54,642 nucleotides of DNA from Alloscardovia omnicolens DSM 21503 (lineage in GTDB: Bacteria > Actinomycetota > Actinomycetes > Actinomycetales > Bifidobacteriaceae). Location of the stretch: NCBI RefSeq assembly GCF_000420505.1, contig NZ_ATVB01000012.1:1-54642 (forward strand), given 5' to 3'. Positions 19,317 to 26,119 of this stretch are shown piece after piece (the first letter of the stretch is position 1; every line of letters begins with the position of its first letter). The notes beneath the pieces are model-generated. The model was not told where the DNA came from, searched no databases, and saw nothing but the letters and a program-made list of their open reading frames with translations. Made by a program: the position numbers and the translations under genes.

Positions 19317-20522
19317 TTATGCGTTGAGTAAAGGCTCTACCTGTTTCTCAAAAGCAATCAAAGCAGTGTTAATCACCTGATGCATATCGTAGTAAGCGTA
19401 GGTTCCTAAACGACCGCCAAAGACCACAGATGGCTCATCTTCTGCCTTAGCTTTATACTGAGCATACAGTTGCTTATCGGCTTCGGTGTTGATTGGGTAG
19501 TATGGCTCGTCATCCTTGTTAGCAAAGCGCGAGTATTCTTCCCAGACTACGGTCTTATGAGGATTCTGCTGGTCGCGACGTTCTGGATTAAAATTCTTAA
19601 ACTCAATAGCGCGAGTGTATGGAACATCTGAATCAGCATAGTTCATTACTGGAACACCGAAGTGGTCAGCTTCATCGTAACGCTGTTCCTTAAAATCAAC
19701 TGTACGCCACTTAAGCTCACCTAGCTCATAGTTGAAGTACTTATCAACTGGGCCAGTGTAGATAACAGGAACCGTTCCTACCAAAGCAGCCTTGTTATAT
19801 GGCTGGTTCTCGTCGAAGAAGTCAACGCCTAAGGTCACAGTAATACGTGGATCATCAATCATGCGCTCAAACCAAGCGGTATAACCGTCCTTAGGTAAGC
19901 CTTCCCAGGTGTCCTTAAAGTAACGGTTGTCGTAATTAAAACGTACAGGCAAGCGGCGAATAATACTGGCTGGTAACTCGCTAGGGTCGGTCTGCCACTG
20001 CTTGCCGGTGTAGTTGCGAATAAACGCGTTGTACAACGGCTCGCCGATAAGCTTCTTGCCCTGCTCATCCAAATTTTTCGGCTCAATATGCGCGAACTCG
20101 CCAGCCTGCTCCTCAATCACTCTCTGAGCCTGAGCCGGCGTATACGCGGCGCGGAAGAACTGATTAATCGTGCCCAAATTTACCGGCAGCGGGAAAACCT
20201 CGCCCTTGTGCGTGGTGTAGACGCGATGCACATAATCGGTGAACTCAGTAAAGCGGTTCACATAATTCCATACGCGCTCGTTCGAGGTGTGGAAGAGGTG
20301 TGCGCCGTACTTGTGAATTTCTGCTCCTGTTTCCTTGTCAAAGTAGGAGTAAGCGTTACCGCCAATATGGTCACGAATATCAATAATATGAACGGTTTTA
20401 TCGGTGTGCTCAATAATCTGCTGAGCTGTAACCAAACCGAATAAGCCAGCGCCAACAATAACAACATCGGCTTGAAGTGGCGTGTTTTCGCTGAGCTCGG
20501 CAGCTTTACGAATCTGAACCAT
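19317..20522 (-). CDS. glf: UDP-galactopyranose mutase
   Basis: A 401-residue flavoenzyme converting UDP-galactopyranose to UDP-galactofuranose for cell-surface galactan or furanose side chains. The FAD-binding start is VVIVGAGLFGLVTAQ; also present are RDHIGGNAYSY, IHKYGAHLFHTSN, FIRNYTGKQW, RLPVRFNYDNRYF and the C-terminal GRLGTYAYYDMHQV. All are mutase hallmarks. The start at 20522 has AAAGGA eight bases upstream; the frame extends to 20648 but without homology. No galactofuranosyltransferase with recognisable motifs lies beside it, so the Galf acceptor is unknown. Confidence 0.95.
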   Translation of the reverse strand: MVQIRKAAELSENTPLQADVVIVGAGLFGLVTAQQIIEHTDKTVHIIDIRDHIGGNAYSYFDKETGAEIHKYGAHLFHTSNERVWNYVNRFTEFTDYVHRVYTTHKGEVFPLPVNLGTINQFFRAAYTPAQAQRVIEEQAGEFAHIEPKNLDEQGKKLIGEPLYNAFIRNYTGKQWQTDPSELPASIIRRLPVRFNYDNRYFKDTWEGLPKDGYTAWFERMIDDPRITVTLGVDFFDENQPYNKAALVGTVPVIYTGPVDKYFNYELGELKWRTVDFKEQRYDEADHFGVPVMNYADSDVPYTRAIEFKNFNPERRDQQNPHKTVVWEEYSRFANKDDEPYYPINTEADKQLYAQYKAKAEDEPSVVFGGRLGTYAYYDMHQVINTALIAFEKQVEPLLNA

Positions 20523-20635
20523 TGTCTTGTCCTTTGCATGAGCACATGTATTGAGAAAGTAGTATATGTGAAGTACATATGAACATTTCCCATGTTTTAG
20601 TGTATAGGGACGTGCAACAAAATGCACTTTTGCGC

Positions 20636-20641
20636 TACAGT
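20636..20641 (+). promoter_or_regulatory. Candidate -10 box for a leaderless start
   Basis: TACAGT lies eight bases before ATG 20650, and no ribosome binding site is present in between. This suits a leaderless mRNA, though no convincing -35 hexamer is seen. Confidence 0.35.
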
Positions 20642-20649
20642 GGTGCATT

Positions 20650-21516
20650 ATGGCTCAGAAAACTTCGACCTTGTCCTCTAAGTCTGCTCACACCCTTGCC
20701 TTATGGTGTTTCGCGGCAGCACTCATCTGCGCTCTCGCGTTTGGCTTGTCAAAGCTTATCGCGTGGCAGCAAGCGGTCGAACGAGCACAAAACTCACAAA
20801 CCGCGTTGTACACTAAATACAGTTTCGACCCCGGCTACATTATTTCAGACGAGCAGTTTTTTGATTCCGACTCCATGACGACTGCAGAAATACAGTCTTT
20901 CCTTGAGGAGAAAGGCGCGAACTGCAGCGGAGATTTGTGCTTAAAAAATTTAACGGTACCTGTTACGTCACAAAATGCCGATAACGAGTGCTCCGCATAT
21001 ACAGCCCCTGACTCAGGTACTGCTTCGGTTGCTCAGATTATCGATGCGTCCGCGCGTGCCTGCGGAATCAGTCAAAAAGTTTTGCTGACCATTCTTCAAA
21101 AAGAACAAAACCTTATTAGCAAAACTTCTGTTACTCAGGAAGAGCTGGATAAAGCGCTCGGACTATCGTGCCCAGATACCGAGGCATGCGACGTGAACTA
21201 TGCCGGCTTCTTTAAGCAGGTCTATGGCGCCGCTCACCGTTTTAAGTACTATCTCAACCATGAAAAGCAATATAATTATCACGCCGGAACGCTCAACTCT
21301 GTGCGGTACTCGCCGAACGAGGCATGCGGTGCAAGCGACGTGTATATTTACAATGACGCTACAGCAGTGCTCTACATTTACACGCCTTATCAGCCGAATG
21401 CAGCCGCTTTAGCTGCAGGAACAGGTACGGGAGACGAGTGCTCGTCATACGGAAACCGTAACTTTATGATTATTTATACGAGTTATTTCGGCTCGCCAAC
21501 CGTGAAGCAGGAGTAG
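20650..21516 (+). CDS. Secreted actinobacterial envelope protein, possibly lysozyme-fold
   Basis: A 288-residue protein with one N-terminal membrane anchor or uncleaved signal (about residues 13-35) and a Cys-rich extracellular part. It carries a pattern I recall from many actinobacterial surface proteins, often annotated only as hypothetical or hemagglutinin: FDPGYIISDEQFFD, MTTAEIQSFLEEKGANC, ACGISQKVLLTILQKEQNLI, YAGFFKQVYGAAHRFKYY, YTPYQPNAAAL and GDECSSYGNRNFM. The conserved Lys-Glu-Gln after a hydrophobic helix resembles the catalytic Glu region of lytic transglycosylases, but that is inference only. Eight or so cysteines suggest disulfides. It lies divergent from glf; function is not established. 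Confidence 0.7.
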   Translation: MAQKTSTLSSKSAHTLALWCFAAALICALAFGLSKLIAWQQAVERAQNSQTALYTKYSFDPGYIISDEQFFDSDSMTTAEIQSFLEEKGANCSGDLCLKNLTVPVTSQNADNECSAYTAPDSGTASVAQIIDASARACGISQKVLLTILQKEQNLISKTSVTQEELDKALGLSCPDTEACDVNYAGFFKQVYGAAHRFKYYLNHEKQYNYHAGTLNSVRYSPNEACGASDVYIYNDATAVLYIYTPYQPNAAALAAGTGTGDECSSYGNRNFMIIYTSYFGSPTVKQE

Positions 21517-21537
21517 CGAGGTTGGAGCAGGTACGAG

Positions 21538-22647
21538 GTGCCAAGTGCGCTCGTTTACTTCTGCAGATACAATGCAAGAGTGCGGTCAAAGAAAGTAAGC
21601 ATTAGCGATGTTGCTCGTCACTGCGGTGTGGCGGTTAGTACGGTATCGTACGTTATTAACGGAAACCGTTCGATTAGTAAGGAAACGCGCGCTCGCGTTC
21701 TTGATACAGCAAAAAAGCTCGGCTATGTGCCGAAAAACCGTATAATTGCTCAACAGTTAGGCTTGTTGGATTCATCGTCCTCGAAACCTACGAAAGTGAT
21801 TGCGCTCAGTTCGCCAGTTCATCGGTATACGGATTACACGAATTATGCCGTATTTTTCTTTGCTTTAGCGCAGCACGCTCGCCGTTACGGCTACGATATT
21901 TTATTGCTTATGCATGAAAGCGGCGATGCAGAAATGTATCGTGTAGTTGAAAACAATATGGTTGACGGTATTTTACTGCTTGATGTTTTGCTGTCTGACT
22001 CGCGTGCAGAGATTGCTAAAAATTTGCCAGTTCCTGTGGTAGCTGTGGGGTATCCGAATAATACGGAAAATATTTGGGCTGTTGATTTGGATTTTGAGCA
22101 GCTGGGACGTGATTCTGTGATAAAAGTGCATGAACTTGGTCATACACATGCTTTGATTTTAGGCGGTGTAGATAGTGCGTTTGAAGATGGATCGAATTAT
22201 CTTGTACGTTACCGCGACGCAGCAGAAAAGTGTGGTGCTGATTTAGGTGTGCATGTTAGTTTTGAAAGTTTGAGTGGGTATTCGAAAACAGAAATTGAGC
22301 ACTCTCTTGACCTGGGACTTGCGCGAGACCCTCAGATTTCAGCCATTTTTTGGCAGGGTAGCACAGCTGGCGCAGGCATGCTCATGGATATTTTGCATCA
22401 ACGCAGCATCGGTGTGCCAGCAGATATGTCTGTTATTTCTGCCTGTACAAATGGGGCTTCACGCTTGCCTCAGCCCATCGACGAGTTTCCTATGGATCCA
22501 GCAGCCGCCTGCAAACGCGCGGTAGATGTTCTTATGGAAGTTTTGCAACATCAGCGCGATGATGTGGGATCGGTGGAACTTATTCATGGGGAATACATGC
22601 CGATGGGCACGCTTGGCCCGGTTCCTTTGGAAAAACGTAAGGTATAA
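21538..22647 (+). CDS. LacI-family transcriptional regulator
   Basis: About 369 residues. The N-terminal helix-turn-helix reads VSISDVARHCGVAVSTVSYVINGNR with the hinge ARVLDTAKKLGYVPK, followed by a periplasmic-binding-protein-like effector domain. It should repress or control the downstream sugar ABC and alpha-xylosidase genes in response to a sugar. GTG 21538 has GGAG seven bases upstream; GTG 21580, which would start at VRSKK, is nearer the family norm. It is co-oriented with its probable targets. A perfect inverted repeat at 22754-22769 is a possible operator. Confidence 0.88.
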   Translation: MPSALVYFCRYNARVRSKKVSISDVARHCGVAVSTVSYVINGNRSISKETRARVLDTAKKLGYVPKNRIIAQQLGLLDSSSSKPTKVIALSSPVHRYTDYTNYAVFFFALAQHARRYGYDILLLMHESGDAEMYRVVENNMVDGILLLDVLLSDSRAEIAKNLPVPVVAVGYPNNTENIWAVDLDFEQLGRDSVIKVHELGHTHALILGGVDSAFEDGSNYLVRYRDAAEKCGADLGVHVSFESLSGYSKTEIEHSLDLGLARDPQISAIFWQGSTAGAGMLMDILHQRSIGVPADMSVISACTNGASRLPQPIDEFPMDPAAACKRAVDVLMEVLQHQRDDVGSVELIHGEYMPMGTLGPVPLEKRKV

Positions 22648-22650
22648 ACC

Positions 22651-22671
22651 CATCGAAATTTATCGAAATTA
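22651..22671 (+). repeat. Tandem repeat, possible regulator site
   Basis: Two copies of ATCGAAATT are spaced eleven bases apart between the LacI regulator and the sugar operon. They could be helically phased half-sites, but no exact dyad is seen, so the regulatory role is only a suggestion. Confidence 0.3.
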
Positions 22672-22753
22672 TATTGCTCTCCTTGCACTGTTCTCCGTAC
22701 GCTATTACTACATGATTGTTCGACTCGAAGATGAGGACGAGAAGACAATCAGA

Positions 22754-22769
22754 ACCACATAGATGTGGT
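22754..22769. promoter_or_regulatory. Candidate LacI-type operator
   Basis: ACCACAT-AG-ATGTGGT is a perfect 7-bp inverted repeat with a two-base centre, about 35 bases upstream of the binding-protein start and just after the LacI regulator gene. Confidence 0.45.
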
Positions 22770-22803
22770 GAGAGTTAAGAAGGACATCGTCGAAGGAGAC
22801 GAC

Positions 22804-24108
22804 ATGAAAACGCTATCCAAACTTGTAGCTGCAGGCGTAGCTGTTGCTGCTCTCTTCTCTGTTGCTGGCTGCGGCTCGCAAAGCACTCAGCAGGAGAAAG
22901 ATCCTAAAACGCTCAAGGTCTGGCATTATGAGGAATCAAGTGGTGCTCAGGGTAAGGCTTGGGATAAAGCTATCGAAATTTTTGAGAAGAAGTACGGTGT
23001 AAAGGTTGAGTTCGAGAAGAAGTCTTTCGAACAGATTCGTCAGAATGCTTCGCAAATTCTCAATTCCGATCAGGTTCCAGACGTTATGGAATACAACAAG
23101 GGCAATGCAACAGCTGGTTTGCTTGCAAGTCAGGGATTGCTTACTGATTTGGGCGATTACGTAAAGGAATACGGCTGGGATAAGAAGATTTCCGGCAGCC
23201 TGGCAGCCACCGGAAAATACGATGACAAGGGCATTATGGGCTCTGGTAACTGGTACGGCATCACCAATTACGGTGAAGATGTGGTGATGTACTACAACCA
23301 GGACATGTTCAACAAGTACGGCATCCAAATTCCAAAGACTTATGACGAACTGGAAGCTGCAATGCAAAAGTTCGTAGATAATGGCGTAACTCCACTGTCC
23401 GAAGGTGTAGCAGAATATCCATTGCAGCACCTGTGGTGGCAGCTGGCTCTGAGTAAGGCAGATAACAAGTTTATCGATGCCTACGAAATGTATAAGGGCG
23501 ATGTCGATTGGAGTGACGAAGAGCTCACCTATGCTACCCAAACTATTGCTGATTGGGTAAAGAAAGGCTACATTTCTAAGGACTCCACTGGTGTGAAGGC
23601 AGAAGATGCAGGTCAGGCCTTTATGAATGGTACCTACCCGATGTTCTTCTCGGGAACCTGGTGGTTTGGTCGCTTCCAGACTGAAATTCCAGACACGAAC
23701 TGGACCTTCTCTACCTTCCCGGACAGTAAGAAGGTTGTGGGCTCGTCCGGCAACATTTGGGTTGTTCCAGAACGCTCCACACGCAAGGATTTGGCTGCTA
23801 AGTTTATCGACATTACTCTTAGCACAGAAGTGCAAAACCTTATGGGCAACGCAGGTGGTTTGCCAATTGCTGCAGATCCAGATGCTATTACCGATGAAAA
23901 GTCTAAGGAACTCATCGAATCCTTTAACACTGTTCTTAAAGATGATGGTTTGGGATTCTACCCAGACTGGCCAACATCCACTTTCTACGATGAGCTTAAT
24001 GCATCTCTCCAAGAGCTGGTTAATGGCACATCTGATGTAAAGAAGACGCTGGAACAGATGAAGTCTAATTATGACAAGGGTGTTGCAGACGCTGGCGTTA
24101 AAGAATAA
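22804..24108 (+). CDS. Sugar ABC transporter substrate-binding lipoprotein
   Basis: About 434 residues of the extracellular solute-binding protein family 1. The N-terminus is a lipoprotein signal: basic MKTLSK, a hydrophobic stretch, and the lipobox VAGC, where Cys would be lipid-modified. It is followed by TLKVWHYEESSG and aromatic-rich ligand-binding segments (WYGITNYGEDVVMYYNQDMF, HLWWQ, FFSGTWWFGRF). ATG 22804 has GAAGGAG at ideal spacing. The protein captures an oligosaccharide for the two permeases; the operon's alpha-xylosidase points to an alpha-xyloside such as isoprimeverose. No ATPase is encoded here, so a shared MsmK/MalK-type ATPase elsewhere is probably used. Confidence 0.9.
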   Translation: MKTLSKLVAAGVAVAALFSVAGCGSQSTQQEKDPKTLKVWHYEESSGAQGKAWDKAIEIFEKKYGVKVEFEKKSFEQIRQNASQILNSDQVPDVMEYNKGNATAGLLASQGLLTDLGDYVKEYGWDKKISGSLAATGKYDDKGIMGSGNWYGITNYGEDVVMYYNQDMFNKYGIQIPKTYDELEAAMQKFVDNGVTPLSEGVAEYPLQHLWWQLALSKADNKFIDAYEMYKGDVDWSDEELTYATQTIADWVKKGYISKDSTGVKAEDAGQAFMNGTYPMFFSGTWWFGRFQTEIPDTNWTFSTFPDSKKVVGSSGNIWVVPERSTRKDLAAKFIDITLSTEVQNLMGNAGGLPIAADPDAITDEKSKELIESFNTVLKDDGLGFYPDWPTSTFYDELNASLQELVNGTSDVKKTLEQMKSNYDKGVADAGVKE

Positions 24109-24138
24109 AAAGACACCTTCACAAAATCCAATAACTAT

Positions 24139-24188
24139 GCGTGCGGGGAAGCCGTTTTCTCCCCGGCAAGACCCCGCGCGCTCTTTTT
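24139..24188 (+). terminator. Intergenic attenuator/terminator inside sugar operon
   Basis: A two-part hairpin: outer arms GCGTGCGGGG (24139-24148) and CCCCGCGCGC (24172-24181) pair fully with one G-U, and an inner GCCG/CGGC extends the stem. TCTTTTT follows directly. It sits between the binding-protein gene and the first permease, so partial termination would give more binding protein than permease. Confidence 0.8.
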
Positions 24189-24250
24189 CGGCAACCAACA
24201 GCACCAGCAGCACGCGCGTGCAATCTCGCGCACAATCAGTGGAGTACACA

Positions 24251-25207
24251 ATGAGTACATCAAAGAAATCACATAAATCAGGAACGCGCACAGCTGAAGC
24301 CTCGCGTATCCCGGGCAGTCCATCCAACAGGTTCTGGCTCTACCTTATTCCGGGCTTTATTATGTTGCTGTGGATTATCGTTATCCCAGCCATCTGGAAT
24401 CTCTATCTGAGCTTTACCACATACCGTGGCATTAAACCGCCGGTATGGGCGGGGCTTAAAAACTGGCAGAAACTCATGACTGATGCCACGTTCTGGGCCT
24501 CGTTTAGAAACTCTATTTGGATGATTATCGCTATGGTAATTATTCCTATTTTGATTGGCTTGGTTCTGTCGGCACTTATGTTCGATGTTGTGCAAAAGAA
24601 GTTCGGTGCGAAAGCAGCCTCCACTTTCCGAGCAATCTACTACTTCCCTCAGCTTCTGCCGATTTCTGTGGCAGCGTTGGTGATGGGATGGATTTTCCGT
24701 CCAGAAAACGGTGCACTCAACGCGGTTCTTAAGGTAATTGGTTTGGGAGCTCTGCAGCATGACTGGTTAGGAAAGCCAGATACAGCACTCATCTTCCTTA
24801 TGCTTATTATGATTTGGATTCAAATTGGTTACCCGCTCATTATCTTTATGTCTGGCCTGCAGCGCGTCGATCCAGAACTGTATGAAGCAGCCAGCTTAGA
24901 TGGCGCAAACTGGTGGCAACGCTTTACCGCCATTACTCTGCCGTCCATTCGCCCAGAAATTTTCGTGGTTGCTCTTACCTGCACCATTGCAGCACTTAAG
25001 GTATTCGGGCCAGTCTACATGCTTACTCGAGGCGGTCCAGGTACCTCCACTATCGTTCCGTCCTACTATTCCTACACACAGTTCTTCCAATCGCAACAAG
25101 TTGGTTACGGTGCAACAATTGCAACCGCACTCACCATTGTGGTTGTTATCGTATCCGTAATTTTCACCACCCTTCAGGAGAAGGTTGCAAAGGAAGATGA
25201 GGCATAA
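24251..25207 (+). CDS. Sugar ABC transporter permease (MalF/UgpA type)
   Basis: About 318 residues with six membrane helices after a charged N-terminal tail. The EAA motif EAASLDGANWWQRFTAITLPSIRP, which contacts the ATPase, is intact near the C-terminus. It pairs with the next gene product to form the channel of the importer. ATG 24251 is chosen because GGAG lies six bases upstream; the open frame reaches back to 24071 inside the binding-protein gene, but that part runs through the attenuator hairpin and lacks family character. Confidence 0.9.
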   Translation: MSTSKKSHKSGTRTAEASRIPGSPSNRFWLYLIPGFIMLLWIIVIPAIWNLYLSFTTYRGIKPPVWAGLKNWQKLMTDATFWASFRNSIWMIIAMVIIPILIGLVLSALMFDVVQKKFGAKAASTFRAIYYFPQLLPISVAALVMGWIFRPENGALNAVLKVIGLGALQHDWLGKPDTALIFLMLIMIWIQIGYPLIIFMSGLQRVDPELYEAASLDGANWWQRFTAITLPSIRPEIFVVALTCTIAALKVFGPVYMLTRGGPGTSTIVPSYYSYTQFFQSQQVGYGATIATALTIVVVIVSVIFTTLQEKVAKEDEA

Positions 25208-25208
25208 A

Positions 25209-26078
25209 ATGGCTACCTCAACACGTATATCAACATGTATTCCTCGCGCTCGCAAAATTCGCACCGGCGGAGATTGGCTTATTCTTGCCTTCCTTATTGT
25301 GGGTGGATTGGTTATGCTCTTCCCATTTATTGTGTTGCTGCTCAATGCGTTTAAAACAACAGCGCAATACAATAGCTCTGGGCCATTAAGCATTCCGACC
25401 GAGCTCCAATTCGATGGCCTTATGAAGTTCTGGAACCGCGTGAATTATCCAGAAAAGCTCTGGAATAGCGTATGGACTTCCGGTCTGGTGGCAGTGCTGG
25501 CTGTTATTTTGTCGATGTTCAACGCTTTCGCCTTAGGAATCGGCCGTGTTAAGGGGCGTCGCTGGATTATTCTGCTCATTATGTTGGCGAATATGCTTCC
25601 ACAAGAAGCAATGCTCTATCCGCTCTACATTATGTTCAAGGAAATTGGCCTGTACAACTCACAGTGGGCAGTGGTTATTATCTTCACCGTTATTCAAAGC
25701 GCATTTGGAACTTACTTGCTCTCTAGCGTGTATGGCACATTCCCTTCAGCAATTCTGGAAGCAGCTACCATCGATGGTGCAAACAGGTGGACTATCTTTA
25801 CCAAGATTGTGTACCCAATTTCTAAGCCAACACTGTCGGTTATGCTCGTCTTCTTCTTCATCTGGACCTGGAATGAGTACATGATTCCAATGGCATTCTT
25901 GATCGACAACAATACGCAAACAATTCCAATTGCAGTGGCATCGCTGTCGGGCGACCGCCTGATGGATGTTACTACTATCGCCGCCGCCTCGCTTATTAGC
26001 ATTGTGCCAACCTTGGTGTTCTACCTTATCTTCCAGCGCACACTGGCTCGAGGTATTACCACCGGCGCGGTCAAGTAA
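25209..26078 (+). CDS. Sugar ABC transporter permease (MalG/UgpE type)
   Basis: About 289 residues, six predicted membrane helices, with the EAA loop LEAATIDGANRWTIFTKIVYPISKP. Together with the preceding permease it forms the heterodimeric membrane channel. ATG 25209 starts one base after the previous stop, with GATGAGG inside the upstream gene as ribosome site, indicating coupled translation. The frame is open 24 bases further upstream. Length and topology are normal for the family. Confidence 0.9.
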   Translation: MATSTRISTCIPRARKIRTGGDWLILAFLIVGGLVMLFPFIVLLLNAFKTTAQYNSSGPLSIPTELQFDGLMKFWNRVNYPEKLWNSVWTSGLVAVLAVILSMFNAFALGIGRVKGRRWIILLIMLANMLPQEAMLYPLYIMFKEIGLYNSQWAVVIIFTVIQSAFGTYLLSSVYGTFPSAILEAATIDGANRWTIFTKIVYPISKPTLSVMLVFFFIWTWNEYMIPMAFLIDNNTQTIPIAVASLSGDRLMDVTTIAAASLISIVPTLVFYLIFQRTLARGITTGAVK

Positions 26079-26119
26079 TACAATCAAACCAACAAAAACG
26101 AAACGGAGAAGGATAAACA

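Noticed and set aside
24071-24250. 60-residue N-terminal extension of the first sugar permease
   Set aside because: It overlaps the binding-protein gene and crosses a terminator-like hairpin; ATG 24251 has its own ribosome site.
22936-24327. 463-codon open frame on the minus strand
   Set aside because: It is fully antisense to the sugar-binding lipoprotein gene and has no recognisable domain or ribosome site.
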